From contig JAVXUO010000112.1 in NCBI GenBank assembly GCA_033065855.1, positions 1-64,000 on the forward strand: a stretch of 64,000 nucleotides of DNA, in the 5' to 3' direction. This DNA comes from Escallonia rubra (Eukaryota; Streptophyta; Magnoliopsida; Escalloniales; Escalloniaceae). The position numbers and the translations under genes are program-made. A model generated the notes under the pieces. That model did not search any database. It saw only the letters and a list, made by a program, of their open reading frames with translations, and was not told where the DNA came from. Of the stretch, positions 49,746 to 64,000 are shown piece after piece (positions within the stretch are counted from its first letter, which is position 1; each line of letters opens with the position of its first letter).

Positions 49746-50009
49746 ATGGAGAAAGCATTCACTCTGATCCAAACAGTCGCCACCGCCGGCGTATTCTCCG
49801 CCGTCTCCTTCTGGTAACAATAACTCCCACACTCCACATCTCTTACACTTTGCCCCAATTCCACCACTCGCAGTATATGAGACAGTACAATTGTGTCAAA
49901 TCTCAGGTACGGCTTCATGTTCGGCCGAGAATCCGCCCGCAAGGAGCTCAGCGACTTGATCGATAGCCTTCGCCGCGACAATCCCGACCCCTCTCCTCCA
50001 CATTCCTGA
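49746..50009 (+). CDS. 56-residue conserved-type small membrane protein
   Basis: Two exons, 49746-49813 and 49907-50009, joined through a 93-base intron with GTAACA donor and a TCTCAG acceptor, in phase (the Trp codon TGG is split). The product reads MEKAFTLIQTVATAGVFSAV, then SFWYGFMFGRESARKELSDL, then IDSLRRDNPDPSPPHS. Residues about 7-27 form one membrane-spanning helix, followed by a basic and charged tail (GRESARKEL). I recall similar short single-pass proteins in other plants but cannot name a function. The good codon pattern on both sides of a consensus intron supports a real gene. It stands alone between a MULE and a Copia element. Confidence 0.75.
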
Positions 50010-51650
50010 TTACACTTTTTCGTGTACGTTTTTTAACTTTGCATTGTGCTGATATGATTTCATAGCAAGTGAACCTTGACGTCTGTGTGATATCGTAAGT
50101 CATTTCATTTTTTGGCGAAGTTCCTTAGAATAGAATTAAATTCGAGCGAGCAAACATTGACTTTAGTTTGTTGTTTTTGCCCTAGTTGGAAGTGACTTTA
50201 TGTGACATGGTTATGGCATTACCGTTCCTTCATTTTGTCTGGTGATTCTGTTAATTTTTTGTGCATTTCGACTCGAAAGTGTTGAGACATACCCCACTAA
50301 TCTCAGAATTAGTAGGATCACGCGCAAGTTTCATTTGCCTTATGGTATAGAATGTGAGCATGAAACATTGACTTTACTCGTTGTTTTCCCACCATAGTTT
50401 TGACTTGTCAAGCTATACTTGATCACAAGTAATTGTTTGAGTTCAACTTAATGTTTAGCCGTTAGAGTTCTGTTTTCGGAATTCGCTAAAAGTTAAATGA
50501 GATGAAAATTATGAAACATAGGGAGTAGTATCTTTTAGCAGATTGGGGCAGTTTAATATGGTTTGACCGTTGAATTCGCAGCGACTCAGGCTTTTCAGTA
50601 CATTTGAGGGGTCCCTGTAATATGATTAGGAGAGATTAGGGATTAAATACTGGTTCTAAAAGGAACCAATCCATTGGAGTTGAGCTCATGGTGGCTTGTT
50701 TCAAAGTTCATTCACGATAAATTCTTTGAGGATAACGGACCAAGTAAAACTTACTCAAGCTTACTGAACTAAACTTGATAAGGCAATAATTATATGAAAG
50801 ACCAAGCTGCTCAAGCTTGGACATGTTTGAGATTGCCACGAGGTAAACAAGCCATACGCGATCACATCTTCAACTTTGGTTTCTACTTACAAACCAAGCT
50901 TGAAGAATTGACTACTTGGTTCGGTTCAGCTTGCATAAAATAGCTATTGTTGATGTTTTATGTCTCCATGAAAGTTAGGTCTGATAGATTCCCTGGGAGT
51001 ACTACTGATTATGATGGACAGGAGATACTGAAGGATAATACTAGAGGTTAGCTGGACACCTTTTCTTTGTGGGTAAAAAAAATAGATATGTAGATAAGCT
51101 ATTCCACATACCCGCCAGGTCCCATTGCACTCATTAATTTTTTCGCATAATTTTGAGAAATAAGACTTGAAGCCAAGCATTGAGTGAGGGGAATGAGCAC
51201 GCTGACCACCGAACGAAACACTTGGTGGTGGTTAGCTGGAGACTCTCATGCTTTTCACATTTTACTTTATCACATTAAGCAATTGAAACGCAACTTGAAG
51301 TGGCACAACTGTGACATATGACACAACATTCTAAAAAGTAGGGTTACGACATTCCATGGCACCTTGAATCTTGAACATATACTTATGGCTAGCCAATCCA
51401 CATACTACGTTGGAGATCCTTATGGCACACGATGCAAGCAAAAGTGGAATGCCAGATTTTAGTTACCCTGTTTTCAGGTCAAAAACAGAGTTTTTTGCAC
51501 ACTTTATGTTTAGCCTTCATTGCTGAAATTTCTTACGGCAGTTTCCGTTCTTATTCTCCGGCCTTTATAGCCCTTTGTCCAACGTTTCTTCCCCATTGAT
51601 CTTCATCACCATTCTTTTCCCCTTGGTTCCTACTTCAAAAGGTTTTCAAC
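50010..51650. other. intergenic region before the second Copia element
   Basis: The first part is probably the 3' untranslated region of the small membrane-protein gene. AT-rich sequence follows, with a CAAGCTTGG/CTCAAGCTT-rich patch at 50740-50935 like dispersed plant repeats. 51540-51650 is a pyrimidine-rich leader before the Copia coding part. No separate gene or left LTR was recognised. Confidence 0.4.
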
Positions 51651-54600
51651 ATGTCTTCCATGTCTTCCACAAATGAGAGAGCTCCCAGTGCCCAGTCCGA
51701 AGAGGTAACACTTAATCATTCAGTAGGAGAATTACAGAATATTCAATCTGCCTACAGATTGAATGGCAAAAATTATATGAAGTGGTCTCAATTGGTCCGG
51801 ACCTTTCTGAAAGGAAAGGGAAAATTGAGTCATCTCTTTGGTACTGGGCTCAAGAAGGGAGATCCCAGATTTGATGCTTGGATGAAGAAGACTCCATGGT
51901 CATGTCTTGGCTATGGAATTCCATGTTGCCAGAAATTAGTGATATGTTTATGCTTCTACCAACGTCTAAAGAAATATGGGAAGCCGCACAACAGTCCTAT
52001 TCTAAGGTAAGGGATGTTACTCGAGTCTTTGAGATTGGGAGTAAAATCTCGGACATCAAACAAAGAGATTGCTCAGTCACGGAGTACGCGAATCTCTTGA
52101 AGAATCTATGGCAAGAGATGGATCATTATCGGTGCATTGAGATGAAGTGCAGGGACGATGCAGTTGTGTTAAAGAATTTCATTGAAAATGATCAAACTTA
52201 TGATTTTCTCGCCGGTTTAAATATTGAGTTTGATCAAGTGAGAATTCAGATATTGGGAAAAGAGGAGTTACCTTCATTGATTGAGACCATCTCCATCATC
52301 AATGTTGAAGAAAGTCGAAGGGGAGTGATGCTTTACGCTCAACCGGTTGAAGAATCAAGAATGTTGGGGAAAATTATTGATAAGAACCCGAAGTTTAATA
52401 CTGAAAAAACATTGGCCTCCCATACTGCAAATTCATAAGTTGGGCGAATGGAGTCTCGGCCCTTTAATAAGGATAAAATGTGGTGTACTTACTGTAAAAA
52501 GTCTCGTCATACCAGAGAGCAGTGTTGGAAGCTTCATGGAAAACTGTAAAGTTCTCAGTGGAATACAGGACCTAGGAGTGAAAAACTACAAAGCCAGGTG
52601 CCCATGACTCAATCTAGGGAAGACAGGTCACATGGTGATGTAAATTCCAGCGGCAGAGAGGAGAATGAATTCGACAAAGAAGACGTAGGAAGGCTCAGAT
52701 CACTCCTTGATTCATTAAAGAAGTCTATGCCCTAAGGTACCTGTTCCTTGGCACATTAGGTAAGCTTCATTCCTCGTGTGCTTTAAGTGCTTCTAGTTCA
52801 GATTTTTCAAATTCCTGGATAATTGATTCTGAGGCAACCGATCATATGACCCATTCTTCACACAAGTTTCTCACTTACCATCCCTGTCCTGGCAACAGAA
52901 AAATAGCCATTGTTGATAGATCCCTGGCCATTGTTGCTGGCCATGGAGACATCGTCCTAAGTCCATCCATTACCCTTGAAAATATGCTACATGTACCTAA
53001 GTTATCTACAAATCTTGTGTCTATACATCAACTTATAACGCATCTAAACTATAGTGTGGTGCTTTCTCATATTTCTTGTGTATTGCAGCACCAAGTCACG
53101 AGGAGGACGATTGGACTTTTTAGGGTAAGACATGGTCTCTATTAACTTGAGTTACCTAGTGGCCAAGTGAATAATGGGAACAACTCCCCTCTCTCGTTTC
53201 TCTCCAGCAATCCTCATTCCAACAAAGACCGAATTTGGCTTGACGTGTTTCCTTTCCTTTGAGTAATAAGAGAACTACAGTTATTTTTTCTTTGATCCGC
53301 AGTGACATTTGGGGTCCATCTCGAGTCCCCTAACATTTCAGGGGCTCGTTGGTTTGTCTCGTTCATTGATGATTGCTCTCGGGTTTCATGGATTTCTTTG
53401 CTAAAACGAAAATTTGATGTGAGCAACATTTTTCCTATTTTTCATACAATGGTCAAAGTTCAATTCAATGTTAGAATTAAGAGGTCGAGGACAGATAATG
53501 CTAGAGACTATTTTAATCAAATTTTGTCTCCATACTTTCTAAAGGAGGGAATTATTCATGAGTCATCATGTGTTGACACACCCCAACAAAATGGGGTTGC
53601 TGAAAGAAAAAATGGTCATCTTTTAGCCTCTGTTTGTTCTCTTTTGTTCCAAAAGAATGTCCCAAAAACCTTTTGGGGGGGAAACTGTCCTCACTGCTGC
53701 TCACCTAATAAATCATATCCTGTCTCGAGTTTTGGATTTTAAAAGTCTAATTGAGGTGTTTTCTCAGTATTTTTCAGACTTCAATGTGTCAACTAAGTTA
53801 AATCCTAAAGTTTTTGGATGTCTCATTTGTTCATGTTCACTATAGCGGTTGGAGCAAGCTAGATCCTAGAGCTGTCAAGTGTGTCTTCATAGGATATTCA
53901 CCTACTCATAAAGGGTATAAGTGCTACAATCCTACCACTCGTAAAACTTATGTTTCTACCGATGTCACATTTGTTGAAGAAGAAAGTTACTTTTCTAGTT
54001 ATCTTCAGGGGAAAACATCATCTATGGAAGATAAGGATTCGTCTTTGAGAGAACCATCAATGTTAGTTATAACATCTCCCACGCAAACTAACTCCACTCC
54101 TGAAGTGGAACTCATTTCGAAAGCGGATTTTGAAGCCGAACCAATTAAATCAATCCTGTGCAAGTTCAAGAAACCGAATCGTCCCTTGGGAATGAATTAC
54201 GATTGGGCTTTAGAACAGTTCGATGTAAAGAATGCCTTTTTACATGGAGATCTTGAGGAGGAAATCTATACGAAAGTTCCACCAGGCTTTGGCATAAATC
54301 TGGGTAAAAACAAAGTGTGCAAACTGAGAAAGGCATTGTATGGGCTCAAACAATGTTGAATATGAAGTACGAACAGAGCCAGGGCGATTATACATTGTTT
54401 ATCAAGCATTCAACTTCAGGGGGAGTCACGGCGTTGATAGTTTATGTTGATGATATTATAGTAACTGGAAATAATCCAGATGAAAAGGAAGCTCTTCGCA
54501 AGTATTTAGCAAAAGAATTCGAAATAAAGGATCTTAGGAAATTAAAGTAATTAGGAATAGAAGTAGCTTGGTCCAAGGACGGAATCTTTGTTTCGCAACA

Positions 54601-55652
54601 GAAATATGTTCTTGATCTGCTAGAAGAAACATGTAAACTCGGTTGTAGGCCATCAAACACTCCTATTGAGCCAAATCATAGACTAGGAGAGTTTATGAAA
54701 GGAGAACCAACTGACAAAGGCATGTACCAACGACTTGTTGGAGGCTAATCTATCTGTCGCACACGCGGCCTGGTATTACATACGCGGTGAGTGTGGTGAG
54801 TCAGTTCATGCAAAACCTCAAGGATGTCCATCTCCATGCAGTATACCAGATCTTACAATGTTTGAAAGGCAACCCAGGAAAAGGGATTCTCTTTAGAAAG
54901 GGCACAAGTATGGAACTAGAAGCATATACAGATGCTGATTATGCTGGCTCTCTTGCTGACATAAGGTCAACTTCTGAGTATTGTACCTTTCTTAGTGGAA
55001 TTTCAGTAATCTGGAGGAATAAGAAACAACCAGTTGTGGCAAGATCTAGTGCAGAGGTGGAGTTTCTTTCGATGGCACAAGGTATTTGTGAGTTGTTATG
55101 GCTCAAGTTATCCTCAAAGCCTTGAAGATTAAATTGGAGACCCCAATGAAGCTTTATTGTGACAAAAAGTCAGCAATCAACATTGCTCGTAATCCAGTTC
55201 AGCATGACAGAACTAAACACGTGGAAGTTGACGGACATTTCATAAAGGAGAAGCTTGAAAATGGATTGATTTGCACCCCCTACATATCTACAAAGGGCCA
55301 ATTAACAGATATCTTAACTAAAGGATTGGCAAGTTCAACATTATACAGGATTGTGAGCAAGCTAGGGATGGAAAATATCTACTCCACAGCTTGAGGGGGA
55401 GTGTTGGAAACTCAAAATTGATGGAAATCCCAAGATTTCTGTGAATAACCACAATTATAGGGACATATTTGTATTTCCAAGTATAGGAGATTAGATGTAA
55501 ATTAGTCAAACCTTCCAAGATTAGCAACATGTCAAACTTTCCTAGGATAGCAATATGTCAAACCTTCCTAGAATAGCGATTCCTTGCTATATAAAGGTCT
55601 TGTACTGAATCATTTTTTAGATAAGGAATCCCAGAATTTTCTTCAGCGTCCA
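51651..55652 (+). mobile_element. Copia LTR retrotransposon fossil, nearly full set of parts
   Basis: In order: gag (from 51651, LNGKNYMKWSQLVRTFLKGK, UBN2-type), a poorly kept zinc-knuckle and protease region near 52480-52900, integrase (about 53300-53830, with SSCVDTPQQNGVAERKNGH), reverse transcriptase (about 54200-54550, with [18 protein letters not shown] and LIVYVDDIIVTGN), and RNase H (about 54900-55390, with ARSSAEVEF). A polypurine tract TTGAGGGGGAG near 55391 precedes a right LTR start TGTTGGAAAC at 55402; its end near 55652 is a guess. No matching left LTR was found. The element is broken, with roughly ten or more interruptions across its length, so it is old and inactive. Confidence 0.9.
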
Positions 55653-57109
55653 TAGTCTTTCCTATACCACTTTTGTTGAGATGCTATTTCAGGTTTTCAG
55701 ACCTGTCGAGGTCATAATGAAGCTACCACCTTACCATTCTTTTATTCCCCTTTTCCTTTTTTTTTTTTTTTGTGTACAGTCAGGGGATTGTAGCTTGTGG
55801 GTACTGATGTTAATTTGAGACAGGCAGCTAAATGACAATAAGTTTGAAGCCAGATCTTAAACTTGATATAATTATATGTTACGGATACTTCATAAATTGC
55901 GTGAATGTTGAATCTTGGTTCATAAATCAAACATCTACATGGGGTTATAGTTCTATCTTATACTATATGCAGGTCCTTGACTTAGGGGTCGTAGCATCAC
56001 GTGGGCTGGGATGAGTTTATACTTGCTTCTTTGGACCCAAGTTAGATTCTAATGGTTGAGGTACTCGGACTGTGGTTGAGAGCTCTGTAGAAGACAGCAT
56101 TGGCAACGTATGTTTGATGTATTTTATTGATATCCTGGACTCTTAAAGCCGTCACATGTTTATTGAACAGAATACTCGTGATCTGTTTAGCTGGAAATAT
56201 AATTTGAAGATGACTAAAGTTAAAAAAGTATGTTTCTTAGTGAATTTCATTTGTATCTTTAAGGTTAGGATAGATGCGTATTTGCTCCTTTTACTCTGTT
56301 ACAATTTATTACTTTATGCTGCAGTGTCTGTTGAATTCTTAGTCCATGCAGTAGTCTTTACTATATGGCTGCAAAACTATTGGTTTAGGGTTAGGTTAGT
56401 TATCTGCTCCCCATGGTTTCAAGTACACTTGTGTTCTGCACTGATGCACATAAGCATATAATACGAGTGCTTCGTATCCATTCTCGTTCATTCATTCTTT
56501 ACTAAGCTAATTTACAGGAAATTGGGTGATACATGGTAGTTGTGAATATTGTATGTTATACAGGGTCTAGGGTTTTGCTGTCATTCAAGGATCAGCATTT
56601 TATTTAGTGCTAATGTTTTTACTGCCTTAGATACATAATCAGATTGGAAGTGCAACATCAAACTTTATACTAAGACTAGCTTGTAGCTATGCAGTGGTGC
56701 ACCGTGTGAATGACCAAGGATTACTTCAGGCGTCAAATCGCCAGTCGATTTTAACAGTGGTAAATACTTGACAAAAAATTTAGGGAACATTCTGTTATAA
56801 GATTTCCCATATGTTTATATTGCGCCAACAAAAGTTACTCTGATAGACCATAACTAAGATAAAAGAATGCATCATCACATCCTATAGTATTTTAATCCAC
56901 CAAATATTTCTCGTTTGCTATCTTGTGGGCATAATAACATCGAAAATGGAAAAAATAAGGAGAAGGTTATAGTTTTATGGGGACTTAATGATGCTGAATG
57001 AGACTTCAACAATTCGATTGCATTAAAATTTCTACGTATAGTCAGCAGAGGTAAGTGATCGGAGGATTTTACATTGGTCTTAGCCTTTCTTTGATAGCTT
57101 AATCTTGCT
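55653..57109. other. AT-rich intergenic region, no gene recognised
   Basis: A run of T bases near 55755-55775 and several short frames are present, including one at 56156-56461 rich in hydrophobic residues. None matches a family I know, and no splice-supported gene could be built. No repeat with clear ends was seen. Confidence 0.4.
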
Positions 57110-59540
57110 TAAATTACATTTACCCCCTATGGTTTACCGTGATTTTGCACGTAGAACCTTGAGGTTTTGATTTCAACGAGTAACCCCTGGACGTTTTATA
57201 ATTGTGCCAATTGGACCCAAATCAGCCCACCGTCTAAATATCATGTATGGAAGTCTACACGTCACCTGCTTAGAGGGGAAAAGTTGTCGAAAGAAATTAT
57301 ATGTTAGTATCAAAAATTTATTGGCTACCTTGCTAATTTTCTATTTAAGAAAGACTTTTACTTTTTATTTTGATTTTCCAATTTTTTTCCCTTCCTTTCT
57401 CTTCCTTAACTGAACCCAACGCCGGGACAGGCCTCCTTCAGCAACAACTACTTCACACCACCCCCATCCACCACCAATGCAAACTACTTCCTAATAAAAA
57501 CCCATCTACACCCTTCTTTCTACCTTCACATAGCCCGACCATTACCAGCACAACTCCTTCACCATAGAAACCCACCACTATCTTATCTTCCTTCACTATG
57601 GAAACCCACCACCAAAACCACCGTAATTACCAAACATTGAAGTGTGATGCTTAACACTGCAGCTGTCGCCAAACCTACAACCGCCGCTACCATCAACATC
57701 ATCACCCTAACCACCACAACACCAAACCCACAATCACAACTTTCAGTATACCCACCACTGTCACAAACCCACCCTCGCCGCTGCTACCGCCACCACCAGT
57801 GCCACCATCATCATCACCTTAACCACACAAGACCAAACCCATAAAATCAAGATGGATTCCTCCAATTTTCAGGCTCAAACTTGTCCTAAATCACCCAGAT
57901 TTAACAATTTCTAATCTATTGAATCTTAGATCTAGAGATTTTGGATGGAGGTCAGTGGTGGCGGTGGCGGTGACCATTCTCAATAGAGTATAGAGGTAGA
58001 ACTAAAGGAAAAGGGAATAGAAAGAGAAGAGAGAAGATACAGGAAAAAACATTTTCCAGGTAGTCCAATAAAATTTGTACACCTGCAGAAAGGATTAGGT
58101 TTATTTTTGTCACTGGCTGCTTTTGGTGCAGGCAATCACATGCGACTTGAGGCAAGGCCTCAGGGGTTGATGGTAAGAGGAAAGAGTACCGGTGTGCTTT
58201 TTGGACAAAAACTATGTGCACTGGCAATATTGTAATTATGAAAAAGGTTTTTAGCAAGAATCTTTTTTGTGCGTATATCGGATGGACACATACATAATAC
58301 GGGGATTCTGATGAGGATCACACGAGTATACAGAACTTTACGGCATGCAATTCCAATGTAGTTAGAGTCCTCCTCAAAGGGGTCATTATGACTCCTCGCG
58401 CAAGGTAATGTCTACTATTTTCACTTTATTTTTGTCTCCTAATAGTACCATGAACTCATCAAGGGGGAGCATTATAATGCACGGGTGCTTACTCCACCAC
58501 CTCTTGTGCTTTCAGGGTAACCATGGAGCATCAAGTGAGCGACTTACGTGACTTGGGGCAAGGTTAAAAGCATTGAAGACACGTTTGAGAGCTTCCGTTG
58601 GAAAAAGTCCTTCTTGGTAAACACCAACGGAGGTGTGCGTTATATTTGGGTCAGATGCTATATATATGCACCCGCTATACTCCGGATCATGCTAAATTAT
58701 ATTATGCATGCATATTATGGCGGATTGGACTATTGGTGTGCTTGCACACCATGTGCTAAGTTGAGTATCTTCTTGGGTTCGACACGCTCACCGGACGGAT
58801 GACTGTAAAGAAATGCTTGTTGCAGCATGTTGTGCACTGCTACGCAAGCGGGCACGTTGTTCGTGCGCATTAGCATATGTCTAATGCACAAAGACACGGT
58901 AGACAAACCGTGCACACTGAGGGTTGGCTGTGTACTCTGAGCACGATGAACAACACATAAGTGCACTGAGTGCGAAGCATTGCACCTTGGGCGATGTGGT
59001 TGCATATATGGAAACCTTGACAAGGTCAATGTGCGTTGTCTCGTAAGACTGTATTGAGATGTTGCTATTTGTCTAAGGTCACTGGTATGCTTGAGCATGG
59101 ATTTTGTGCAAGGCTGTATTGAGTTGTTGGCATTCGTCTAAGGTCATCGCCCATCGGTATGCTTGAGCATTAGGGTTTTTTGCAAGGCTGCTTCAAGAGA
59201 AAATAGTGTTGCCTTCTATAGGAGATGGCGGCTCATGACACAGTGCACAAGTAGGTTACGAGTGTCATAAAGCCTCACGGTTGTTCATTTAAGGCACGAA
59301 AATGTGCAGACCTTGAAAAATTTCCATTAAAATGTTCATAATGTTTTGACAAGAATGACCCTTTGAGCAGGTCACATGGATGGCATATATAAATGTCCGT
59401 CCACCTAACTTAAACGGTAGGATGACTTTGGTTCCAATTGCTACAATTCAGAAACATCAGGGGCATAGTTGTTGAATTGAAACCTCGGTGTACCAAGTCC
59501 AAAACTGAGGCAAAGCACGGGGGTTGGATGCCATTTACTC
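57110..59540. mobile_element. diverged Mutator-like element (about 2.4 kb)
   Basis: The left arm (57110-57250: TTACCCCCTATGGTTTACCG, CTTGAGGTTTTGATTTCAAC, ATTGTGCCAATTGGACCC) aligns with the reverse complement of 59390-59540 (CCCCCGTGCTTTGCCTCAG, CACCGAGGTTTCAATTCAAC, TTGTAGCAATTGGAACC). The arms are about 140 bp and clearly related but well diverged. The core has a CACC-rich block at 57420-57840 and a GC-richer 58500-59200 region with ~65-bp local repeats starting at 59045 and 59110. No transposase domain was recognised and the target duplication is unclear. Confidence 0.5.
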
Positions 59541-59643
59541 ATTTAGCCTTTTATTTTCAGGATAAGGTGGTAGTGCCTCATTTCGATTGTTCGCCTCCTG
59601 TTGTGCCATAGCCATGGCTGGCTGGTCCATCCTGGAAAGGAGA

Positions 59644-59881
59644 CGTAACTTTTGAAATTCGAACTGACCACTCATTAACTTACTGCAGGATGACTTTTAC
59701 CCTATTCAATCTAACTGCATAACATGCATTCTCTCCCTCTGGTTCTGCAAAGAAGGACAGAGCGTAACTTTTGAAATTCGAACTGACCACTCATTAACTT
59801 ACTGCAGGATGACTTTTACCCTATTCAATCTAACTGCATAACATGCATTCTCTCCCTCTGGTTCTGCAAAGAAGGACAGAG
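59644..59881 (+). repeat. perfect 119-bp tandem duplication
   Basis: The unit from CGTAACTTTTGAAATTCGAA to GAAGGACAGAG occurs at 59644-59762 and again at 59763-59881 without a visible difference. Such identity points to a very recent event or an assembly artefact. It lies about 750 bases beyond the stop codon of the beta-amylase gene. Confidence 0.95.
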
Positions 59882-60630
59882 CATCGTATGTCCAATTCCT
59901 CCTATTTTTAGCAAATTAGTAGGTTCCTACTAGGCACCGCCCCAGACCCCGCCCAATCCATTGTTGTCCTGGTCGTGTGCACAGAAATGACTGAGCTGCT
60001 TCGGACAGCTATCGTTCCTTATGAACCTCCTATCGGAAGCCCCAATCAAACATCTTTCTAAGTCTTCTTCTTTTTCTTCTTTTTTTCTAATGTAAACCGG
60101 TAGCGGCTCAAGTAAAATGATATCAGCCATCTGACCTGTGGTATAAGTTTCCCAAATGGGTAATACATTAGTCACAACATTGCGATGAACATTACATAAA
60201 CGAGTTGGTTTGAAATGACCTCAAGTGGAACGAGCAGCCAGATTTGTTGCTATGAGAAGGTCAATTCAACCAAGCTGTCTCAGGGCCGATTGGCCGTTAT
60301 TTGTACAAAATGTATAGAAAGAAAAATATCAATATCAATGCTACAATAAGCGCATTGTTGACTCATTTTTCATGATTGATCTAAACGCCCCAAGCATAAT
60401 GGGAGTAAGCAGGGTCCGAAGATTAGAACTTTCTTCGCCATCCTTGGTGCAGAGATAGTGCTACAGACAACTTCTTCTCTCCTCAAGCCGGTTATTAGAG
60501 CTCACGATATGCCAACCTTTATGGTATATGCTTTTTAATTATGCTTGATCAATTTGACGACATTTTCTCTTTCCACTAGCTAGAATGGACTTGCATATTC
60601 ACCACTATATACGAACATGCACATGTATCT
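59882..60630. other. 3' flank of the BAM3-type gene
   Basis: Sequence downstream of the minus-strand beta-amylase stop codon, presumably including its 3' untranslated region and polyadenylation site. A minus-strand frame at 59930-60175 has no family resemblance. Nothing else is recognised. Confidence 0.5.
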
Positions 60631-63257
<2,627 letters not shown>

Positions 63258-63319
63258 TTTTCTGTTGATGTTTTGAAAAGAGTAGATAGATGTAGGAATA
63301 GATGAGGGCTGTGTGATGT

Positions 63320-63328
63320 TATTTATAG
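63320..63328 (-). promoter_or_regulatory. TATA box of the BAM3-type gene
   Basis: CTATAAATA on the minus strand, 63 bases upstream of the ATG at 63257. It predicts a transcription start near 63290 and a leader of about 30-40 bases. Confidence 0.7.
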
Positions 63329-63836
63329 AGAACTGGCCTCAGGTTCTGGTGTTGAAGGATACAAAGTTGGTGGGCTCTAGTTCAGAAAGTGCAAAAAGTA
63401 AAACCTAGTCGGCTCACCTATCTGAAGTCTTTTTTTTGAACTTTTCAATGCGTTTACACCTTTTCTTCAAACTTAAAACGCGGAAACAGAAACAGAATCT
63501 TTAGGCTTTAAATCATAAACGATACTTTGAGATGAAAATTCTTCGTCCCGTGGTGGGGCAAGGATAACCATTTCTTTTAGAATTCATGGTGTTAGTGAAT
63601 AAATCTCTATGGACCTCATATTTGTTTGTGAATTCTGATATTTTGAGCAGTGTTTTCATGTTAACTACAGGGGGGTTGTCCTAATCTAAACAATATTTTT
63701 GTGCTTAAGATTACATTAGTGGGACGCCTTAAAATGGAGAAACATGGCATTTTCCTAAAATGCCTTACTCATTTCTTCTTGATTGACATTCATCATCATA
63801 TCAGCTATATTTTTTTCACTTCATGGTTAAAACTAA
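63329..63836. other. promoter region of the BAM3-type gene
   Basis: AT-rich sequence upstream of the TATA box. No cis-element beyond short generic matches could be assigned with confidence. It ends at the terminal repeat of a MULE. Confidence 0.5.
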
Positions 63837-64000
63837 GAGTAAATTCACCAATGGCCACTGAACTATGACCCCTTTTTCACTTAAGTCACCGAACTTTAAT
63901 TTGTGTCGATTTGGTCACTGGACTCACACTTTTGTTCAATCAAGACATTCTGTCAGTTAGGATTACACTTTCTACGTTAAATGGTCACATGATAGGCACA
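63837..64000. mobile_element. left end of a Mutator-like element, cut by the window
   Basis: GAGTAAATTCACC followed by GGCCACTGAACTATGACC, AAGTCACCGAAC and TTGGTCACTGGACTC parallels the terminal repeat of the MULE at 12755 (GACCACTGAACTTC, GTCACTCCG). The right end lies outside the window. Confidence 0.6.

Noticed and set aside
58548-58802. 84-residue plus-strand frame as a gene
   Set aside because: No family resemblance, and it lies between the inverted arms of a MULE.

Overview
This is nuclear DNA from a flowering plant, most likely a eudicot. The evidence is long AT-rich introns with GT..AG borders, plant-only gene families (CLASSY remodeller, NPSN SNARE, class VII receptor-like cytoplasmic kinase, plastid beta-amylase) and a dense set of plant transposons. 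Exon structures were read from the bases by matching reading phase at GT/AG borders; no transcript or database was consulted. Species and chromosome cannot be told from the window. || Layout, left to right. 1551-10961 (minus): a CLASSY3/4-type SNF2 helicase gene with three coding exons, a 4.6 kb intron and an intron in its 5' leader. 12755-13457: a Mutator-like (MULE) non-autonomous element with a perfect 9-bp target duplication, about 1.3 kb upstream of that gene. 16667-19167: a 5'-truncated L1-type LINE bounded by a perfect 16-bp target duplication. 19184-20440: a CAC/ACC-rich block. 20443-29100: a nested repeat complex, made of two ~2.1 kb copies of a degraded LINE remnant flanking the front part of a Copia fossil, an 884-bp hAT-type element inside the second copy, and an ~880-bp tandem duplication that copied half of that hAT element. 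29822-36926 (plus): a ten-exon NPSN11 gene. 37719-38370: a foldback element. 42382-46010 (plus): a four-exon PBL19-like kinase gene. 48287-49411: a MULE with a palindromic AAACCCTAATTT block and 32-bp tandem repeats. 49746-50009 (plus): a two-exon gene for a 56-residue membrane protein. 51651-55652: a broken Copia element. 57110-59540: a diverged MULE. 59644-59881: a perfect 119-bp tandem duplication. 60631-63257 (minus): a four-exon BAM3-type plastid beta-amylase gene with a TATA box. 63837-64000: the start of another MULE running off the window. || The five host genes are unrelated in function: RNA-directed DNA methylation, vesicle/cell-plate fusion, immune signalling, a small membrane protein of unknown role, and leaf starch breakdown. 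They are islands between transposon blocks. No operon-like organisation, CRISPR array or convincing new multi-gene system is present. The most informative structures are the repeat complex at 20-29 kb, the clean LINE insertion, the recurring CAC-rich cores inside TIR elements, and the tiny spliced membrane-protein gene that a length cut-off would miss.
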